64,000 nucleotides of DNA from Pseudomonas chlororaphis subsp. piscium (GCF_003850345.1 NZ_CP027707.1:5580001-5644000), one strand, 5' to 3'; positions 16,096 to 25,784 are shown, counted from the first letter of the stretch. The notes: generated by a model not told the origin, from the letters alone. Program-made: numbers and translations.

Positions 16096-17613
16096 GTGAC
16101 CCATCCCGACCAGCCTGGCCAGCCCAAACTGGCTCTTCGCAGCGTACTGATTGCCCTGATGCTGGCGATCTTCCTCGGCGCCCTGGACCAGACCATAGTC
16201 GCGGTCTCCATGCCCGCCATCTCCGCGCAGTTCAAGGACGTCAGCCTGCTGGCCTGGGTGATTTCCGGCTACATGGTGGCCATGACCGTGGCTGTACCGA
16301 TCTACGGCAAGCTCGGCGACCTCTATGGCCGACGCAAGCTGATGCTGTTCGGCATGGGCCTGTTCACCCTGGCATCGCTGTTCTGCGGCATGGCCCAGAA
16401 CATGGAACAGCTGGTCCTGGCGCGGATCTTCCAGGGCATCGGCGCCGGCGGGATGATTTCGGTCAGCCAGGCGATCATCAGCGACATAGTGCCGCCCCGC
16501 GAACGTGGGCGTTACCAGGGTTACTTCAGCAGCATGTACGCGGCAGCCAGCGTCGCCGGCCCGGTGCTCGGCGGCTACATGACCGAATACCTGTCCTGGC
16601 GCTGGGTGTTCCTGATCAACCTGCCCCTGGGCCTGGGTGCCTGGCTGGTGGCCAGGCGCAATCTGCGGGGGCTACCGATTCCGCAACGCAAACCGATCAT
16701 CGACTACCTCGGCACGCTGCTGATGATCATCGGCCTGACCGCCCTGCTGCTGGCGATCACCCATTTCGGCCAGGGTCACGCCTGGCGCAGCCAAGAGGTG
16801 CTGGGCCTGCTGGCCTGTGCCGTCATCGTCCTGGCCCTGTTCGCCAGGCATGAACGGCGCACGCAAGAGCCGCTGCTGCCCATGCACCTGTTCGCCAATC
16901 GCAATGCCATGCTGTGCTGGTGCACGGTGTTCTTCACCAGCTTCCAGGCCATCTCCCTGACGGTGCTGATGCCGTTGCGCTTTCAGAGCGTCACCGGCGC
17001 CGGAGCCGACAGCGCGGCATTGCACCTGCTGCCGCTGGCCATCGGCCTGCCGATAGGCGGCTACTTCGCCGGGCGCATGACCTCGGTGACCGGCCGCTAC
17101 AAACCGATGATCCTCAGTGGCGCCCTACTGATGCCGCTGACCGTTCTCGGCATGGCCTTCAGCCCACCCCAGGCGGTGCTGCTGAGCAGTGTGTTCATGT
17201 TGTTCGGCGGGATTGCCTCGGGCATGCAGTTCCCGACTTCGCTGGTGGGCAGCCAGAACTCGGTGGAACAACGGGATATCGGAGTCGCCACCAGCACTAC
17301 CAACCTGTTCCGTTCCCTGGGCGGTGCGGTGGGTGTGGCCTTGATGTCAGCGCTGTTGCTGGCGTTGTTGCAGGACTCCAGCTTCGCCCAGTTGAGCGGT
17401 TCGGCGCTGATCGGCGAAGGCCACTCGGGCAATGTGCTGCTCGATGGCCTGAATGCCGCGCCGGATGTGGAACAGGGAGCCTTGCGGGCTGAGTTGCTGC
17501 TGACCTTCAAACACTTGCTGATGGTCAGCGCGGCAGTGTCGTTGCTGGGGTTGGCGGCGGCGCTGGCCATGCCCAATGCGCTGCTGCGCGGGCGTGAAGA
17601 CAAGGTCAAATAA
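16096..17613 (+). CDS. MFS multidrug transporter, DHA2/EmrB (14-helix) type
   Basis: ~505 residues. Motifs of the 14-TM drug:H+ antiporter branch are visible: LDQTIVAVSMP in helix 1, GKLGDLYGRRKLM loop motif A, motif C-like SVAGPVLGGYMTE, and WRWVFLINLPLG. The best start is a GTG (16096) with AGG seven bases ahead, giving VTHPDQPGQPKLALRSV; the frame extends upstream to a poorer TTG. It follows pobA by 77 bases on the same strand and could share its transcript, but the product looks like a general exporter. There is no adjacent membrane-fusion partner gene. Confidence 0.85.
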   Translation: MTHPDQPGQPKLALRSVLIALMLAIFLGALDQTIVAVSMPAISAQFKDVSLLAWVISGYMVAMTVAVPIYGKLGDLYGRRKLMLFGMGLFTLASLFCGMAQNMEQLVLARIFQGIGAGGMISVSQAIISDIVPPRERGRYQGYFSSMYAAASVAGPVLGGYMTEYLSWRWVFLINLPLGLGAWLVARRNLRGLPIPQRKPIIDYLGTLLMIIGLTALLLAITHFGQGHAWRSQEVLGLLACAVIVLALFARHERRTQEPLLPMHLFANRNAMLCWCTVFFTSFQAISLTVLMPLRFQSVTGAGADSAALHLLPLAIGLPIGGYFAGRMTSVTGRYKPMILSGALLMPLTVLGMAFSPPQAVLLSSVFMLFGGIASGMQFPTSLVGSQNSVEQRDIGVATSTTNLFRSLGGAVGVALMSALLLALLQDSSFAQLSGSALIGEGHSGNVLLDGLNAAPDVEQGALRAELLLTFKHLLMVSAAVSLLGLAAALAMPNALLRGREDKVK

Positions 17614-17619
17614 CGGCAT

Positions 17620-17655
17620 CGCCAGCCAGCTCTTCCATAGGCGAGCTGGCTGGCG
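17620..17655. terminator. Inverted repeat between convergent genes
   Basis: Perfect 13-base arms (cgccagccagctc / gagctggctggcg) with a 10-base loop. There is no T-run, so this is a hairpin of repeat type that may act as a bidirectional stop or mRNA end stabiliser. Confidence 0.55.
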
Positions 17656-17663
17656 ACCGACCC

Positions 17664-18500
17664 TCACGGGCTGTAGTACCCCACCGCCACCAGGAAGTGC
17701 CCGACCTTGCGCAGGTAGGCGTGCTTGTCTTCCACCTTGGCCGTCACCGGGTTCTTCCAGCGGTACTCATACTCGCCCTGATCCTGGGTGGCCATCAGTG
17801 CCAGGATCGGCTCGCCCACCGGTTTGCCGTCCGGATCCTTGACCTTGTTGAAGTCGGTATTGATCAGCCGCAGATTGGTGCCGTGGGCCACATAGCGCTG
17901 GTTGTCCAGATCGACCACGAACACATACAGGTCGTCCTGCAGGAAACCGCCCTTGAGCGAGTTGATCGCCGTCAGCGTACCCTTCTCGTCCTTGACCAAC
18001 TCGCTCGCAGCCTTGTCCAGCAAGGCCCTGGCTTGCTCGGCGGAGGCCCGCGGCAGGTAATAACCGACCGCGAGGATTCGCTCGCCGACCCGCTGGTAAT
18101 ACACATGCTTGCGCTCGACCTTGCCGTCGGCCCAGTTCTGCCAGCGGTATTCGGCTTGCTGGATGCCATTGCCCTCGGGAATCTTCAGCGCGTCCTTGAA
18201 GGCCTTTTGCAAATCCGGCCCGAGCACCTCGGAAACATCGCGGCCGATCAGCGCCGACGACGGCCCGCCACTGGCCAGCATCACCCCCTTGGTGTCGACC
18301 ACAAACACATAACGGTCCTTGTCGACGAACTCGCCCTGCCGGCTGAAAGCGGCAAAGGCCTTGTCACCCTGGTCGTGGTAATAGGCCAGGGCCTTCTCCA
18401 GCAGGGCCTTGGCCGCCGTGGCATCGTCCGCCGCCTGGACCTGGCTGCCACAGAACATCAGCAACCACCCCAGCACCGTGGCTCTAAGCAATCCCCTCAT
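17664..18500 (-). CDS. Exported double cache-domain protein
   Basis: 278 residues. Signal peptide ~1-23 ends QVQAA. Two tandem cache-like units follow, each with the recurrent pattern F-V-D-x-D-R-Y-V-F-V-V-D (DKDRYVFVVDTKG; DDLYVFVVDLDN), an EYRW(Q/K)N strand and a closing V-G-(E/H)-x-(I/L)-x-A-V-G-Y-Y (GERILAVGYYLP; GHFLVAVGYYSP). There is no membrane anchor or signalling domain, so it is a periplasmic ligand-binding protein rather than a receptor by itself. The ligand is unknown. Internal duplication is evident from the paired motifs. Confidence 0.82.
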   Translation of the reverse strand: MRGLLRATVLGWLLMFCGSQVQAADDATAAKALLEKALAYYHDQGDKAFAAFSRQGEFVDKDRYVFVVDTKGVMLASGGPSSALIGRDVSEVLGPDLQKAFKDALKIPEGNGIQQAEYRWQNWADGKVERKHVYYQRVGERILAVGYYLPRASAEQARALLDKAASELVKDEKGTLTAINSLKGGFLQDDLYVFVVDLDNQRYVAHGTNLRLINTDFNKVKDPDGKPVGEPILALMATQDQGEYEYRWKNPVTAKVEDKHAYLRKVGHFLVAVGYYSP

Positions 18501-18597
18501 TGCGCGTCCCTCGTTCTTGTTGGTGTTTCAAGAGCGTAGACGGCTAAAGGATATGGTCGAGTATTCAGCGAAGCAGGGAGGCGAGAGGCAAAACCGC

Positions 18598-18626
18598 GAC
18601 CTTCCCACGCCTGGCGCGGGAAGGTC
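18598..18626 (-). terminator. Hairpin terminator after the coiled-coil membrane protein gene
   Basis: Perfect 9-bp stem (gaccttccc / gggaaggtc). On the minus strand it is followed by gcggtttt, a short U-run. Confidence 0.55.
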
Positions 18627-18633
18627 GTCAAGG

Positions 18634-19470
18634 TCAGGGGCGGGTATTGAGCTGCTGCTGCAGATTCTGGATCTGGCTCTGCAGGGTATTGATGTTGCGG
18701 GTGACCTGGCCGCGGAAGGCGTCGAACTCGGCGGTGTTGGTGCCGCCCTGGGCAGCGGCGGGACGATTGTCCTGCTGGCTCTTGAGCACGATCATGTCCT
18801 GCTCCAGACGCTCGATGGCGGCGCTCGGGTTGCCCTGTTTCTTCAAGGTGGCGATCTCGCCGTTCAGGCTCTTGAACTGGGCATCGGCCTTGCTGGTGTC
18901 GGCAGGCGCGCTTTTCAGGGCGGCCAGCTCGCTGCTCAAGGATTTCACCTGAGCCTGCAACTGGCTGTTGGCCGTCTGTTGTTCGGTGGCCTGCGCGGTC
19001 ATCTGGGCCAGGCGCTTGTCCAGGTCCGTGGCCTGTCCGGCTACGCCTTGCTGTTGCTTGCCCTGGTCCTGCAGCCGGCTTTCCAGCTGCTTGATCTGCA
19101 GCTTCAAGGCTTCGCTGTCGCTGTTGACGCTGGACTGGCTGGCGACCACCTTGCCGGAAATGTCCTGCAGGCGCCCCGCCGCCTCTTCGCTGATACGGGC
19201 GAAACTCTCTTGGGTGGCGACCAGTTGCTGCTCCATTAGCGAGATCTGCTGGAAGCTCCACCAGGCCAGGCCGATAAAGGCGAAGAACAAGGCACCGACC
19301 AGCGCCCAGAGTGGCCCGGCATTCGCTGCCTTGACCTTGACGGCCGGCACGCTGCGCGAATGCACCGAAGTACGCGCGCGGCCCGCGGCGGTGGTCGGGA
19401 AATCATCGTCGAGGGTATCGGCACGCAGGCTTGGAACATCGTCGAAGTCGTCGTTGGCATCGTTACGCAT
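18634..19470 (-). CDS. Membrane-anchored coiled-coil protein
   Basis: 278 residues. The acidic cytoplasmic N-terminus (~1-50) contains short acidic clusters (NDDFDDVPSL, LDDDFP). It is followed by one membrane helix (~52-72, GPLWALVGALFFAFIGLAWW) and a ~200-residue Gln/Ala/Lys/Leu-rich heptad region predicted to form a long periplasmic coiled coil. Homologues in Pseudomonas are often labelled 'ATPase', but I see no Walker motif, so that label is not supported. AAAGG seven bases upstream supports the start. Role unknown; the architecture suggests an envelope spacer or scaffold. Confidence 0.78.
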   Translation of the reverse strand: MRNDANDDFDDVPSLRADTLDDDFPTTAAGRARTSVHSRSVPAVKVKAANAGPLWALVGALFFAFIGLAWWSFQQISLMEQQLVATQESFARISEEAAGRLQDISGKVVASQSSVNSDSEALKLQIKQLESRLQDQGKQQQGVAGQATDLDKRLAQMTAQATEQQTANSQLQAQVKSLSSELAALKSAPADTSKADAQFKSLNGEIATLKKQGNPSAAIERLEQDMIVLKSQQDNRPAAAQGGTNTAEFDAFRGQVTRNINTLQSQIQNLQQQLNTRP

Positions 19471-19577
19471 GGGGCAACCTTTCTAAAACCGCGGTGATAG
19501 CTGAATGGGGCGAGTATAAACCGCTAACCCGCCGCCCTGATCGACCCTGAACCCCGAACTCGGTTCAGTGTTTATTT

Positions 19578-20570
19578 TCAGCGTATGTCCTGGGCCTTCC
19601 ACCAGCCGCAGAATTCATCCAGCGCCGTCCACAGGCTGACCTTGGGTTCGTAATCCAGATAATGGCGGGCGCGGCTGATATCCAGGGTGAAGTTCTTGTT
19701 CATGACCTGCATGCCCAGGCGCGACAGGGTCGGCTCCGGACGGCCCGGCCAGAGCTTGCAGAAGCCTTCATTGAGGGCCGCCACGCTGTAGGCCAGGCCA
19801 AAGGAGCGGTAGCGCGTGACCTGCGGCACGCCCATCTGGCGCATCACATAGTTCACCACGTCCCACAACGGCACGGGCGCGCCGTTACTGATGTTGTAGG
19901 CCTTGCCCAGGGCCGAGCCGCTGGCCAGCAGACTGCTGAGCAGCGCTTCGTTGAGGTTCTGCACACTGGTGAAGTCGACCTTGTTCAGGCCATTGCCGAT
20001 GATCGCCAGACGGCCCTTGCGCTGCATCTTCAACAGGCGCGGGAAAATGCTCATGTCGCCGGCGCCGGTGACAAAACGCGGACGCAGCGCCAGCACTTCC
20101 AGGCCGAACTCCTGGGCGCCGAACACCTTCTGCTCCGCCAGGTATTTGGTGGCGGCATAAGGGTGCTTGAAGCGCTTGGGTACTTGTTCTTCGGTCAGGC
20201 CCAGATGGTCGCGGCCGTCGAAATAGATCGACGGCGACGACAGGTGCACCAGGCGCCGGACATGGCGCTTGAGGCAGGCCTCGACCACGTTTTCGGTGAC
20301 CAGCACGTTGCCCTGATGGAAATCCTGATAACGCCCCCAGAGCCCCACCGCCCCCGCACAATGCACCACCGCATCGACATCGCGACACAGGTCGCGCACC
20401 AGGTCGGCATCACTCAAGTCACCCTGGACGAACTCGGCTCCACGCCGCACCAGATGTTCCACACCTTCGGCCCGACGCCCGTTGACCCGTACATCCAGGC
20501 CCTGCTCAAGGGCAAAACGCGCGAAGCGTCCGCCAATGAAGCCGCTTGCGCCGGTGACCAGAATTTTCAT
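19578..20570 (-). CDS. NAD(P)-dependent epimerase/dehydratase (extended SDR, 3-beta-HSD-like)
   Basis: 330 residues from the ATG preceded by GGAG (MKILVTGASGFIGGRFARF). The N-terminal GxxGxxG nucleotide motif, VVHCAGAVG strand and catalytic YAATK (the YxxxK pair, ~residue 157) identify an extended short-chain dehydrogenase. The closest style is the 3-beta-hydroxysteroid dehydrogenase/isomerase-like group. Substrate unknown. It stands alone, 85 bases from the argP end. Confidence 0.85.
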   Translation of the reverse strand: MKILVTGASGFIGGRFARFALEQGLDVRVNGRRAEGVEHLVRRGAEFVQGDLSDADLVRDLCRDVDAVVHCAGAVGLWGRYQDFHQGNVLVTENVVEACLKRHVRRLVHLSSPSIYFDGRDHLGLTEEQVPKRFKHPYAATKYLAEQKVFGAQEFGLEVLALRPRFVTGAGDMSIFPRLLKMQRKGRLAIIGNGLNKVDFTSVQNLNEALLSSLLASGSALGKAYNISNGAPVPLWDVVNYVMRQMGVPQVTRYRSFGLAYSVAALNEGFCKLWPGRPEPTLSRLGMQVMNKNFTLDISRARHYLDYEPKVSLWTALDEFCGWWKAQDIR

Positions 20571-20654
20571 GACTTGCTCCGATTGCTTTCGTGTTTCATG
20601 CCTGTCGCACACTTGTGTTGCATGGGGTATTGCCTGATGCCTTGACGCCTTGTG

Positions 20655-21548
20655 TTACGCCAACGGCACCAGCCATTGCGCCGAAGAACGCGCCAGGTGC
20701 TCGGTGAGCAGACCCAGCAGTTGGCCACCATTGCGCCAATGATGCCAGTACAGCGGCACATCGATCGGCTTATCTGGCAAAAGCTCCACCAACACACCCC
20801 GCGCCAACTGGTCGCGCACCTGCAATTCGGGCACCAGCCCCCAGCCCAGGCCGGCCTCGGTCAGGCGGATAAAGCCCTCGGACGAAGGGCACAGGTGATG
20901 CTCGAACCCGCCATCGACACCCAGCGCCGCCAGGTAGCGGTGCTGCAGGAAATCGTCCGGGCCGAACACCAGGGCCGGCGTCCGGGCCAGGCGCTCGGCC
21001 TGCACACCCTGCGGAAAATGCCGAGCAAGGAAGGCCGGGCTGGCCAGGGCACGGTAGCGCATGGCGCCCAGCAGCACGCTGCGGGCACCCGCCACCGGCC
21101 GCTCGCTGGCACAGACACAGGCCGCCACTTCCCCGGCCCGCATGCGCTTGAGGCCCACGGTCTGGTCTTCGACGATCAGGTCCAGAAGCAAGTGCTGCTC
21201 GGCACAAAAGTCGCCCACGGCCTCGGCCCACCAGGTGGCCAGGCTGTCGGCGTTGAGGGCGATGCGCAGACGCTCCGGCAAGCCTTCCTCGTCCAGGGCC
21301 GGCACCTGGCTCTGCAGGTCGCGTTCGAGCAGGCGTACCTGCTGCACATGGTTGAGCAGGCGCCGGCCGATTTCCGTCGGCGCCGGCGGCGTGACCCGCA
21401 CCAGCACCGGCTGGCCGATCCGCGCCTCGAGCAGCTTGATCCGCTGGGAAATGGCCGACTGCGACAACCCCAGCACCTGCGCGGCGCGCTCGAATCCAGC
21501 CTGTTCGATCACCGCGGCCAGGGCGGACAGCAATTTATAGTCGAACAT
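20655..21548 (-). CDS. argP: LysR-type regulator ArgP (IciA)
   Basis: 297 residues. The N-terminus MFDYKLLSALAAVIEQAGFERAAQ and LSQSAISQRIKLLEARIGQPVLVR is characteristic of ArgP, the lysine/arginine-responsive activator of argO. It is divergent from an ACT-domain gene and an argO-type exporter, the expected target. The 96-base gap between the two starts should contain the binding site. Confidence 0.88.
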   Translation of the reverse strand: MFDYKLLSALAAVIEQAGFERAAQVLGLSQSAISQRIKLLEARIGQPVLVRVTPPAPTEIGRRLLNHVQQVRLLERDLQSQVPALDEEGLPERLRIALNADSLATWWAEAVGDFCAEQHLLLDLIVEDQTVGLKRMRAGEVAACVCASERPVAGARSVLLGAMRYRALASPAFLARHFPQGVQAERLARTPALVFGPDDFLQHRYLAALGVDGGFEHHLCPSSEGFIRLTEAGLGWGLVPELQVRDQLARGVLVELLPDKPIDVPLYWHHWRNGGQLLGLLTEHLARSSAQWLVPLA

Positions 21549-21644
21549 CAGTTTTCCTAATGAGCGATCAGTAATATTGGTTTTTCTTATACAGCCTGCA
21601 ACCGGAGAATAGCCAGCATGCTTTCTCGTTCAAGGACCTTTTCC

Positions 21645-22046
21645 ATGGCTGGCGAAACCTCCCTCGATACCCTGCTGCGCAGCATGAGCCCGCAGCTCAA
21701 CCCCGGTGACTACGTGTTCTGCTCCATCGCCGATCGCGCGCTGCTCGACGGCATCGACGTACTGGGCAGCTTTCGCGAGCAGGAAGGGCTCACGGTGATC
21801 CTCGAGCGCCAGCAAGCCGAACGGCTGGGGCTGGGGTTCGACTACGTCGCGGCCTGGATCACCCTGAACGTGCATTCGGCCCTGGAAGCCGTCGGCCTGA
21901 CCGCCGCATTCGCCAGCGCCCTGGGCAAGGCCGGGATCAGCTGTAACGTGATCGCCGGCTACTACCACGATCATCTGTTTGTCGGTAAGGCCGATGCCGA
22001 GCGCGCCATGCACGTGCTGCGGCAACTGGCGGCGGGCGAGGAGTAA
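21645..22046 (+). CDS. ACT-domain protein (COG3602 type)
   Basis: 133 residues from the ATG eight bases after AAGGA. The N-terminal region (MAGETSLDTLLRSMSPQLNPGDYVFCSI) and the C-terminal ACT part (SALEAVGLTAAFASALGKAGISCNVIAGYYHDHLFV) match small ACT-like proteins that bind amino acids. Five bases before argO and divergent from argP, it may sense basic amino acids for the exporter; that is inference. Confidence 0.82.
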   Translation: MAGETSLDTLLRSMSPQLNPGDYVFCSIADRALLDGIDVLGSFREQEGLTVILERQQAERLGLGFDYVAAWITLNVHSALEAVGLTAAFASALGKAGISCNVIAGYYHDHLFVGKADAERAMHVLRQLAAGEE

Positions 22047-22051
22047 ACGAC

Positions 22052-22654
22052 ATGTGGCAGAGCTACGTTAACGGACTGCTGGTAGCGGCCGGGCTGATCA
22101 TGGCGATCGGCAGCCAGAATGCTTTTGTCCTGGCCCAGAGCCTGCGGCGCGAACACCACCTGCCGGTGGCCGTGCTGTGCGTGACTTGCGATGCGTTGCT
22201 GGTGGCGGCCGGGGTATTCGGCCTGGCCACGGTGCTGGCGCAGAACCCGACGCTGCTGGCGGTTGCCCGCTGGGGCGGCGCCGCGTTCCTGATCTGGTAC
22301 GGCAGCCAGGCCCTGCGTCGCGCCTGCTCCAGGCAGAGCCTGCAACAGGGCGAGAACCAGACTGTCCGCTCGCTGCGCGCGGTGCTGCTCAGTGCGCTGG
22401 CGGTGACCCTGCTCAACCCCCATGTGTACCTGGACACGGTGCTGCTGATCGGCTCGCTGGGCGCGCAACAGACCGAACCCGGCGCCTATGTGGTCGGTGC
22501 GGCCAGCGCTTCGCTGCTGTGGTTTTTCACCCTCGCCCTCGGCGCCGCGTGGCTGGCTCCATGGCTGGCACGGCCGAGCACCTGGCGCATTCTCGACCTG
22601 CTGGTGGCAGTGATGATGTTCAGTGTCGCGATTCAACTCCTCACCGCCGCATGA
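22052..22654 (+). CDS. argO: LysE/ArgO-family basic amino acid exporter
   Basis: 200 residues with about six hydrophobic segments. The family signature GLIMAIGSQNAFVLAQSL lies at residues 14-31, and LLNPHVYLDTVLLIGSLGAQ in the second half is typical of LysE/ArgO. It exports arginine or related basic amino acids across the inner membrane. It is probably co-transcribed with the ACT gene and activated by ArgP. Confidence 0.9.
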   Translation: MWQSYVNGLLVAAGLIMAIGSQNAFVLAQSLRREHHLPVAVLCVTCDALLVAAGVFGLATVLAQNPTLLAVARWGGAAFLIWYGSQALRRACSRQSLQQGENQTVRSLRAVLLSALAVTLLNPHVYLDTVLLIGSLGAQQTEPGAYVVGAASASLLWFFTLALGAAWLAPWLARPSTWRILDLLVAVMMFSVAIQLLTAA

Positions 22655-22700
22655 TTTATTCCAAAAGGCTCTGGAACCTCTATCCCACACAGTTGTTGCG

Positions 22701-22729
22701 TGGTTATGCCGCACCCCCGGTGCTATGAT
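22701..22729 (+). promoter_or_regulatory. Likely sodB promoter with extended -10
   Basis: TGCTATGAT (22721-22729) is an extended -10 element. A poor -35 candidate, tggtta, lies 17 bases upstream at 22701-22706. It is ~100 bases from the sodB start. Confidence 0.4.
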
Positions 22730-22830
22730 CCGAACCCTGCGCCGCAAAGAGTACAAACTCCCCGGCGCTTGTCTGGCCGCCCGTGATCGGCCTTGCGCCC
22801 ACCGCAACTGACCTGATTAGGAGAATCACC

Positions 22831-23427
22831 ATGGCTTTCGAATTGCCGCCGCTGCCTTACGCACACGATGCCCTGCAGCCGCACATTTCCAAGGAAACTC
22901 TGGAATACCACCACGACAAGCACCACAACACCTATGTCGTGAACCTGAACAACCTGGTGCCAGGCACCGAGTTCGAAGGCAAAACCCTGGAAGAGATCGT
23001 CAAATCCTCTTCGGGCGGTATCTTCAACAACGCCGCTCAGGTCTGGAACCACACTTTCTACTGGAACTGCCTGGCGCCAAACGCTGGCGGTCAACCAACC
23101 GGCGCACTGGCTGAAGCCATCAACGCGGCTTTCGGTTCGTTCGACAAGTTCAAGGAAGAATTCACCAAGACTTCCGTCGGCACCTTCGGTTCCGGTTGGG
23201 GCTGGCTGGTGAAAAAGGCTGACGGTTCCCTGGCCCTGGCCAGCACCATCGGCGCCGGCAACCCGCTGACCAGCGGCGACACCCCGCTGCTGACCTGCGA
23301 CGTCTGGGAACACGCTTACTACATCGACTACCGCAACCTGCGTCCTAAGTACGTCGAAGCGTTCTGGAACCTGGTCAACTGGAAATTCGTGGCCGAGCAG
23401 TTCGAAGGCAAGACCTTCGTCGCCTAA
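22831..23427 (+). CDS. sodB: Iron superoxide dismutase
   Basis: 198 residues converting superoxide to H2O2 and O2 in the cytoplasm. Metal ligands are visible: His27 in [13 protein letters not shown], the His in NHTFYWNCL, and Asp/His in [13 protein letters not shown]. The Fe-type markers [10 protein letters not shown] and FGSGWGWL are present. The start ([16 protein letters not shown]) follows TAGGAG. Gene order next to bifA matches P. aeruginosa. In Pseudomonas sodB is positively linked to iron supply. Confidence 0.97.
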   Translation: MAFELPPLPYAHDALQPHISKETLEYHHDKHHNTYVVNLNNLVPGTEFEGKTLEEIVKSSSGGIFNNAAQVWNHTFYWNCLAPNAGGQPTGALAEAINAAFGSFDKFKEEFTKTSVGTFGSGWGWLVKKADGSLALASTIGAGNPLTSGDTPLLTCDVWEHAYYIDYRNLRPKYVEAFWNLVNWKFVAEQFEGKTFVA

Positions 23428-23440
23428 GCCCGTTTGCAGT

Positions 23441-23470
23441 CAAAAAAACCCGGCATTGCCGGGTTTTTTC
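23441..23470 (+). terminator. sodB intrinsic terminator
   Basis: Stem aacccggc / gccgggtt around att, with a following run of T. The remainder of the 305-base gap to bifA shows no gene; it probably holds the bifA promoter and leader. Confidence 0.88.
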
Positions 23471-23732
23471 GTTTTACCGGCAAGGGCCCGGCTTGCCGTG
23501 CCAGCCCAGCGGGCTAACCTCTCTATTCAGGTAAAAAATCTCCTCCGTCCCTCAAGTTGCAAGGCTTGGCTACCGACATATAACCGATAAGCGCGGATAT
23601 GCTGGCTCCCGGCATTCCAGCCAAGCCTACAGGTGAAATATCCTGGGCCTGATTGTCCCTTTGACTGCCATCACGGGATTGCCAATACTCATGGCAACTT
23701 GACGCTACACGCACGGAACAAGGAATAACCCT

Positions 23733-25784
23733 TTGAAGCTGGAACTCAAAAACAGCTTGTCGGTGAAGTTGCTCCGGGTTGTGCTGCTGTCGGCACTGAT
23801 AGTGGGCGTAGTTCTGAGCTGCGCACAAATCGTCTTCGATGCTTACAAGACTCGGCAGGCGGTCGCTAATGATGCCCAGCGCATTCTCGACATGTTTCGC
23901 GACCCCTCGACCCAGGCCGTATACAGCCTGGACCGCGAAATGGGCATGCAAGTCATCGAAGGCCTGTTCCAGGACGATGCTGTGCGCATGGCCTCCATTG
24001 GCCATCCCAACGAAACCATGCTCGCGGAAAAAACCCGTGAGTTACAGGCCTCCCCCAGCCGCTGGCTGACCGACCTGATCCTCGGCAAGGAACGCACCTT
24101 CACCACCCAACTGGTGGGTCGTGGCCCCTACAGCGAATACTACGGCGACCTGAGCATCACCCTCGACACGGCCACCTACGGCCAGGGATTCATCGTCAGC
24201 TCGGTGATCATTTTCATTTCCGGTGTATTGCGCGCCCTGGCCATGGGCCTGGTGCTGTATCTGGTTTACCACTGGCTGCTGACCAAGCCGCTGTCGCGGA
24301 TCATCGAGCACCTGACCACCATCAACCCGGACCGCCCCAGCGAACATCAGATTCCCCTGCTCAAGGGCCACGAGCGAAACGAACTGGGGATCTGGATCAA
24401 TACCGCCAACCAGTTGCTGGCGTCGATCGAGCGCAACACGCACCTGCGCCATGAAGCGGAAAACAGCCTGCTGCGCATGGCCCAGTACGACTTCCTCACC
24501 GGCCTGCCCAACCGCCAGCAACTGCAGCAGCAACTGGACAAGATCCTGATCGATGCCGGCCGCCTGCAACGCCGGGTCGCGGTGCTCTGTGTCGGCCTCG
24601 ACGACTTCAAGGGCATCAACGAACAGTTCAGCTACCAGACCGGTGACCAGTTACTGCTGGCCCTGGCCGATCGCCTGCGGGCCCACAGTGGCCGCCTGGG
24701 CGCCCTCGCCCGCCTCGGCGGCGACCAGTTCGCCCTGGTCCAGGCCGATATCGAACAACCCTACGAAGCCGCCGAACTGGCGCAGAGCATTCTCGACGAC
24801 CTGGAAGCGCCGTTTGCCCTCGACCACCAGGAAATCCGCCTGCGCGCCACCATCGGCATCACCCTGTTCCCGGAAGACGGCGACAGCACCGAGAAGCTGC
24901 TGCAGAAAGCCGAGCAGACCATGACCCTGGCCAAGAGCCGGTCGCGCAACCGTTATCAGTTCTATATCGCCAGCGTCGACAGCGAGATGCGCCGGCGCCG
25001 CGAGCTGGAGAAGGACCTGCGCGAAGCCCTGAACCGCGAGCAGTTCCACCTGGTCTACCAGCCGCAGATCAGCTACCGCGATCATCGGGTGGTCGGGGTC
25101 GAGGCGCTGCTGCGCTGGCAGCATCCGGAACACGGCTTCGTCCCGCCGGACCTGTTCATTCCCCTGGCCGAGCAGAACGGCACCATCATCGCCATCGGCG
25201 AATGGGTGCTGGACCAGGCCTGCCGCCAGTTGCGCGAATGGCATGACCTGGGCTTCAGCGACCTGCGCATGGCGGTCAACCTGTCCACCGTGCAACTGCA
25301 CCACGCCGAGTTGCCGCGGGTGGTCAACAACCTGCTGCAGATCTATCGCTTGCCGCCACGCAGCCTGGAACTGGAAGTCACCGAAACCGGCCTGATGGAA
25401 GACATCAGCACCGCTGCCCAGCACCTGCTGAGCCTGCGCCGCTCGGGGGCGCTGATCGCCATCGACGACTTCGGTACCGGCTATTCGTCCCTGAGCTATC
25501 TCAAGAGCCTGCCGCTGGACAAGATCAAGATCGACAAGAGCTTCGTCCAGGACCTGCTGGATGACGACGACGATGCGACCATCGTGCGGGCGATCATCCA
25601 GCTGGGCAAAAGCCTCGGCATGCAGGTGATCGCCGAGGGCGTGGAAACCGCCGAGCAGGAGGCCTACATCATCTCCGAAGGCTGCCACGAAGGTCAGGGT
25701 TACCACTACAGCAAACCCCTGCCGGCACGGGAGCTGAGCGCCTACCTGAAACAGGCCCAACGCAGTAACGCGGCCATCCTCTGA
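23733..25784 (+). CDS. bifA: c-di-GMP phosphodiesterase BifA (degenerate GGDEF plus EAL)
   Basis: 683 residues. An N-terminal membrane segment (~10-30), a periplasmic sensor part and a second membrane segment (~150-180) precede a GGDEF-like domain with GGDQF (~329-333) in place of GGDEF. An intact EAL domain follows (EALLRW ~456, DDFGTGYSSLSYLKSLP, KIDKSFV). This is the diagnostic pattern of BifA, which degrades c-di-GMP and inversely controls biofilm and swarming. The start is a TTG with AAGGA eight bases ahead, giving LKLELKNSLSVKLLRVV, the conserved N-terminus. Position after sodB is conserved with P. aeruginosa. Confidence 0.95.
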   Translation: MKLELKNSLSVKLLRVVLLSALIVGVVLSCAQIVFDAYKTRQAVANDAQRILDMFRDPSTQAVYSLDREMGMQVIEGLFQDDAVRMASIGHPNETMLAEKTRELQASPSRWLTDLILGKERTFTTQLVGRGPYSEYYGDLSITLDTATYGQGFIVSSVIIFISGVLRALAMGLVLYLVYHWLLTKPLSRIIEHLTTINPDRPSEHQIPLLKGHERNELGIWINTANQLLASIERNTHLRHEAENSLLRMAQYDFLTGLPNRQQLQQQLDKILIDAGRLQRRVAVLCVGLDDFKGINEQFSYQTGDQLLLALADRLRAHSGRLGALARLGGDQFALVQADIEQPYEAAELAQSILDDLEAPFALDHQEIRLRATIGITLFPEDGDSTEKLLQKAEQTMTLAKSRSRNRYQFYIASVDSEMRRRRELEKDLREALNREQFHLVYQPQISYRDHRVVGVEALLRWQHPEHGFVPPDLFIPLAEQNGTIIAIGEWVLDQACRQLREWHDLGFSDLRMAVNLSTVQLHHAELPRVVNNLLQIYRLPPRSLELEVTETGLMEDISTAAQHLLSLRRSGALIAIDDFGTGYSSLSYLKSLPLDKIKIDKSFVQDLLDDDDDATIVRAIIQLGKSLGMQVIAEGVETAEQEAYIISEGCHEGQGYHYSKPLPARELSAYLKQAQRSNAAIL

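Noticed and set aside
18634..19470. ATPase annotation for the coiled-coil membrane protein
   Set aside because: No Walker A or B motif is visible; heptad-rich sequence explains any weak similarity to ATPases.
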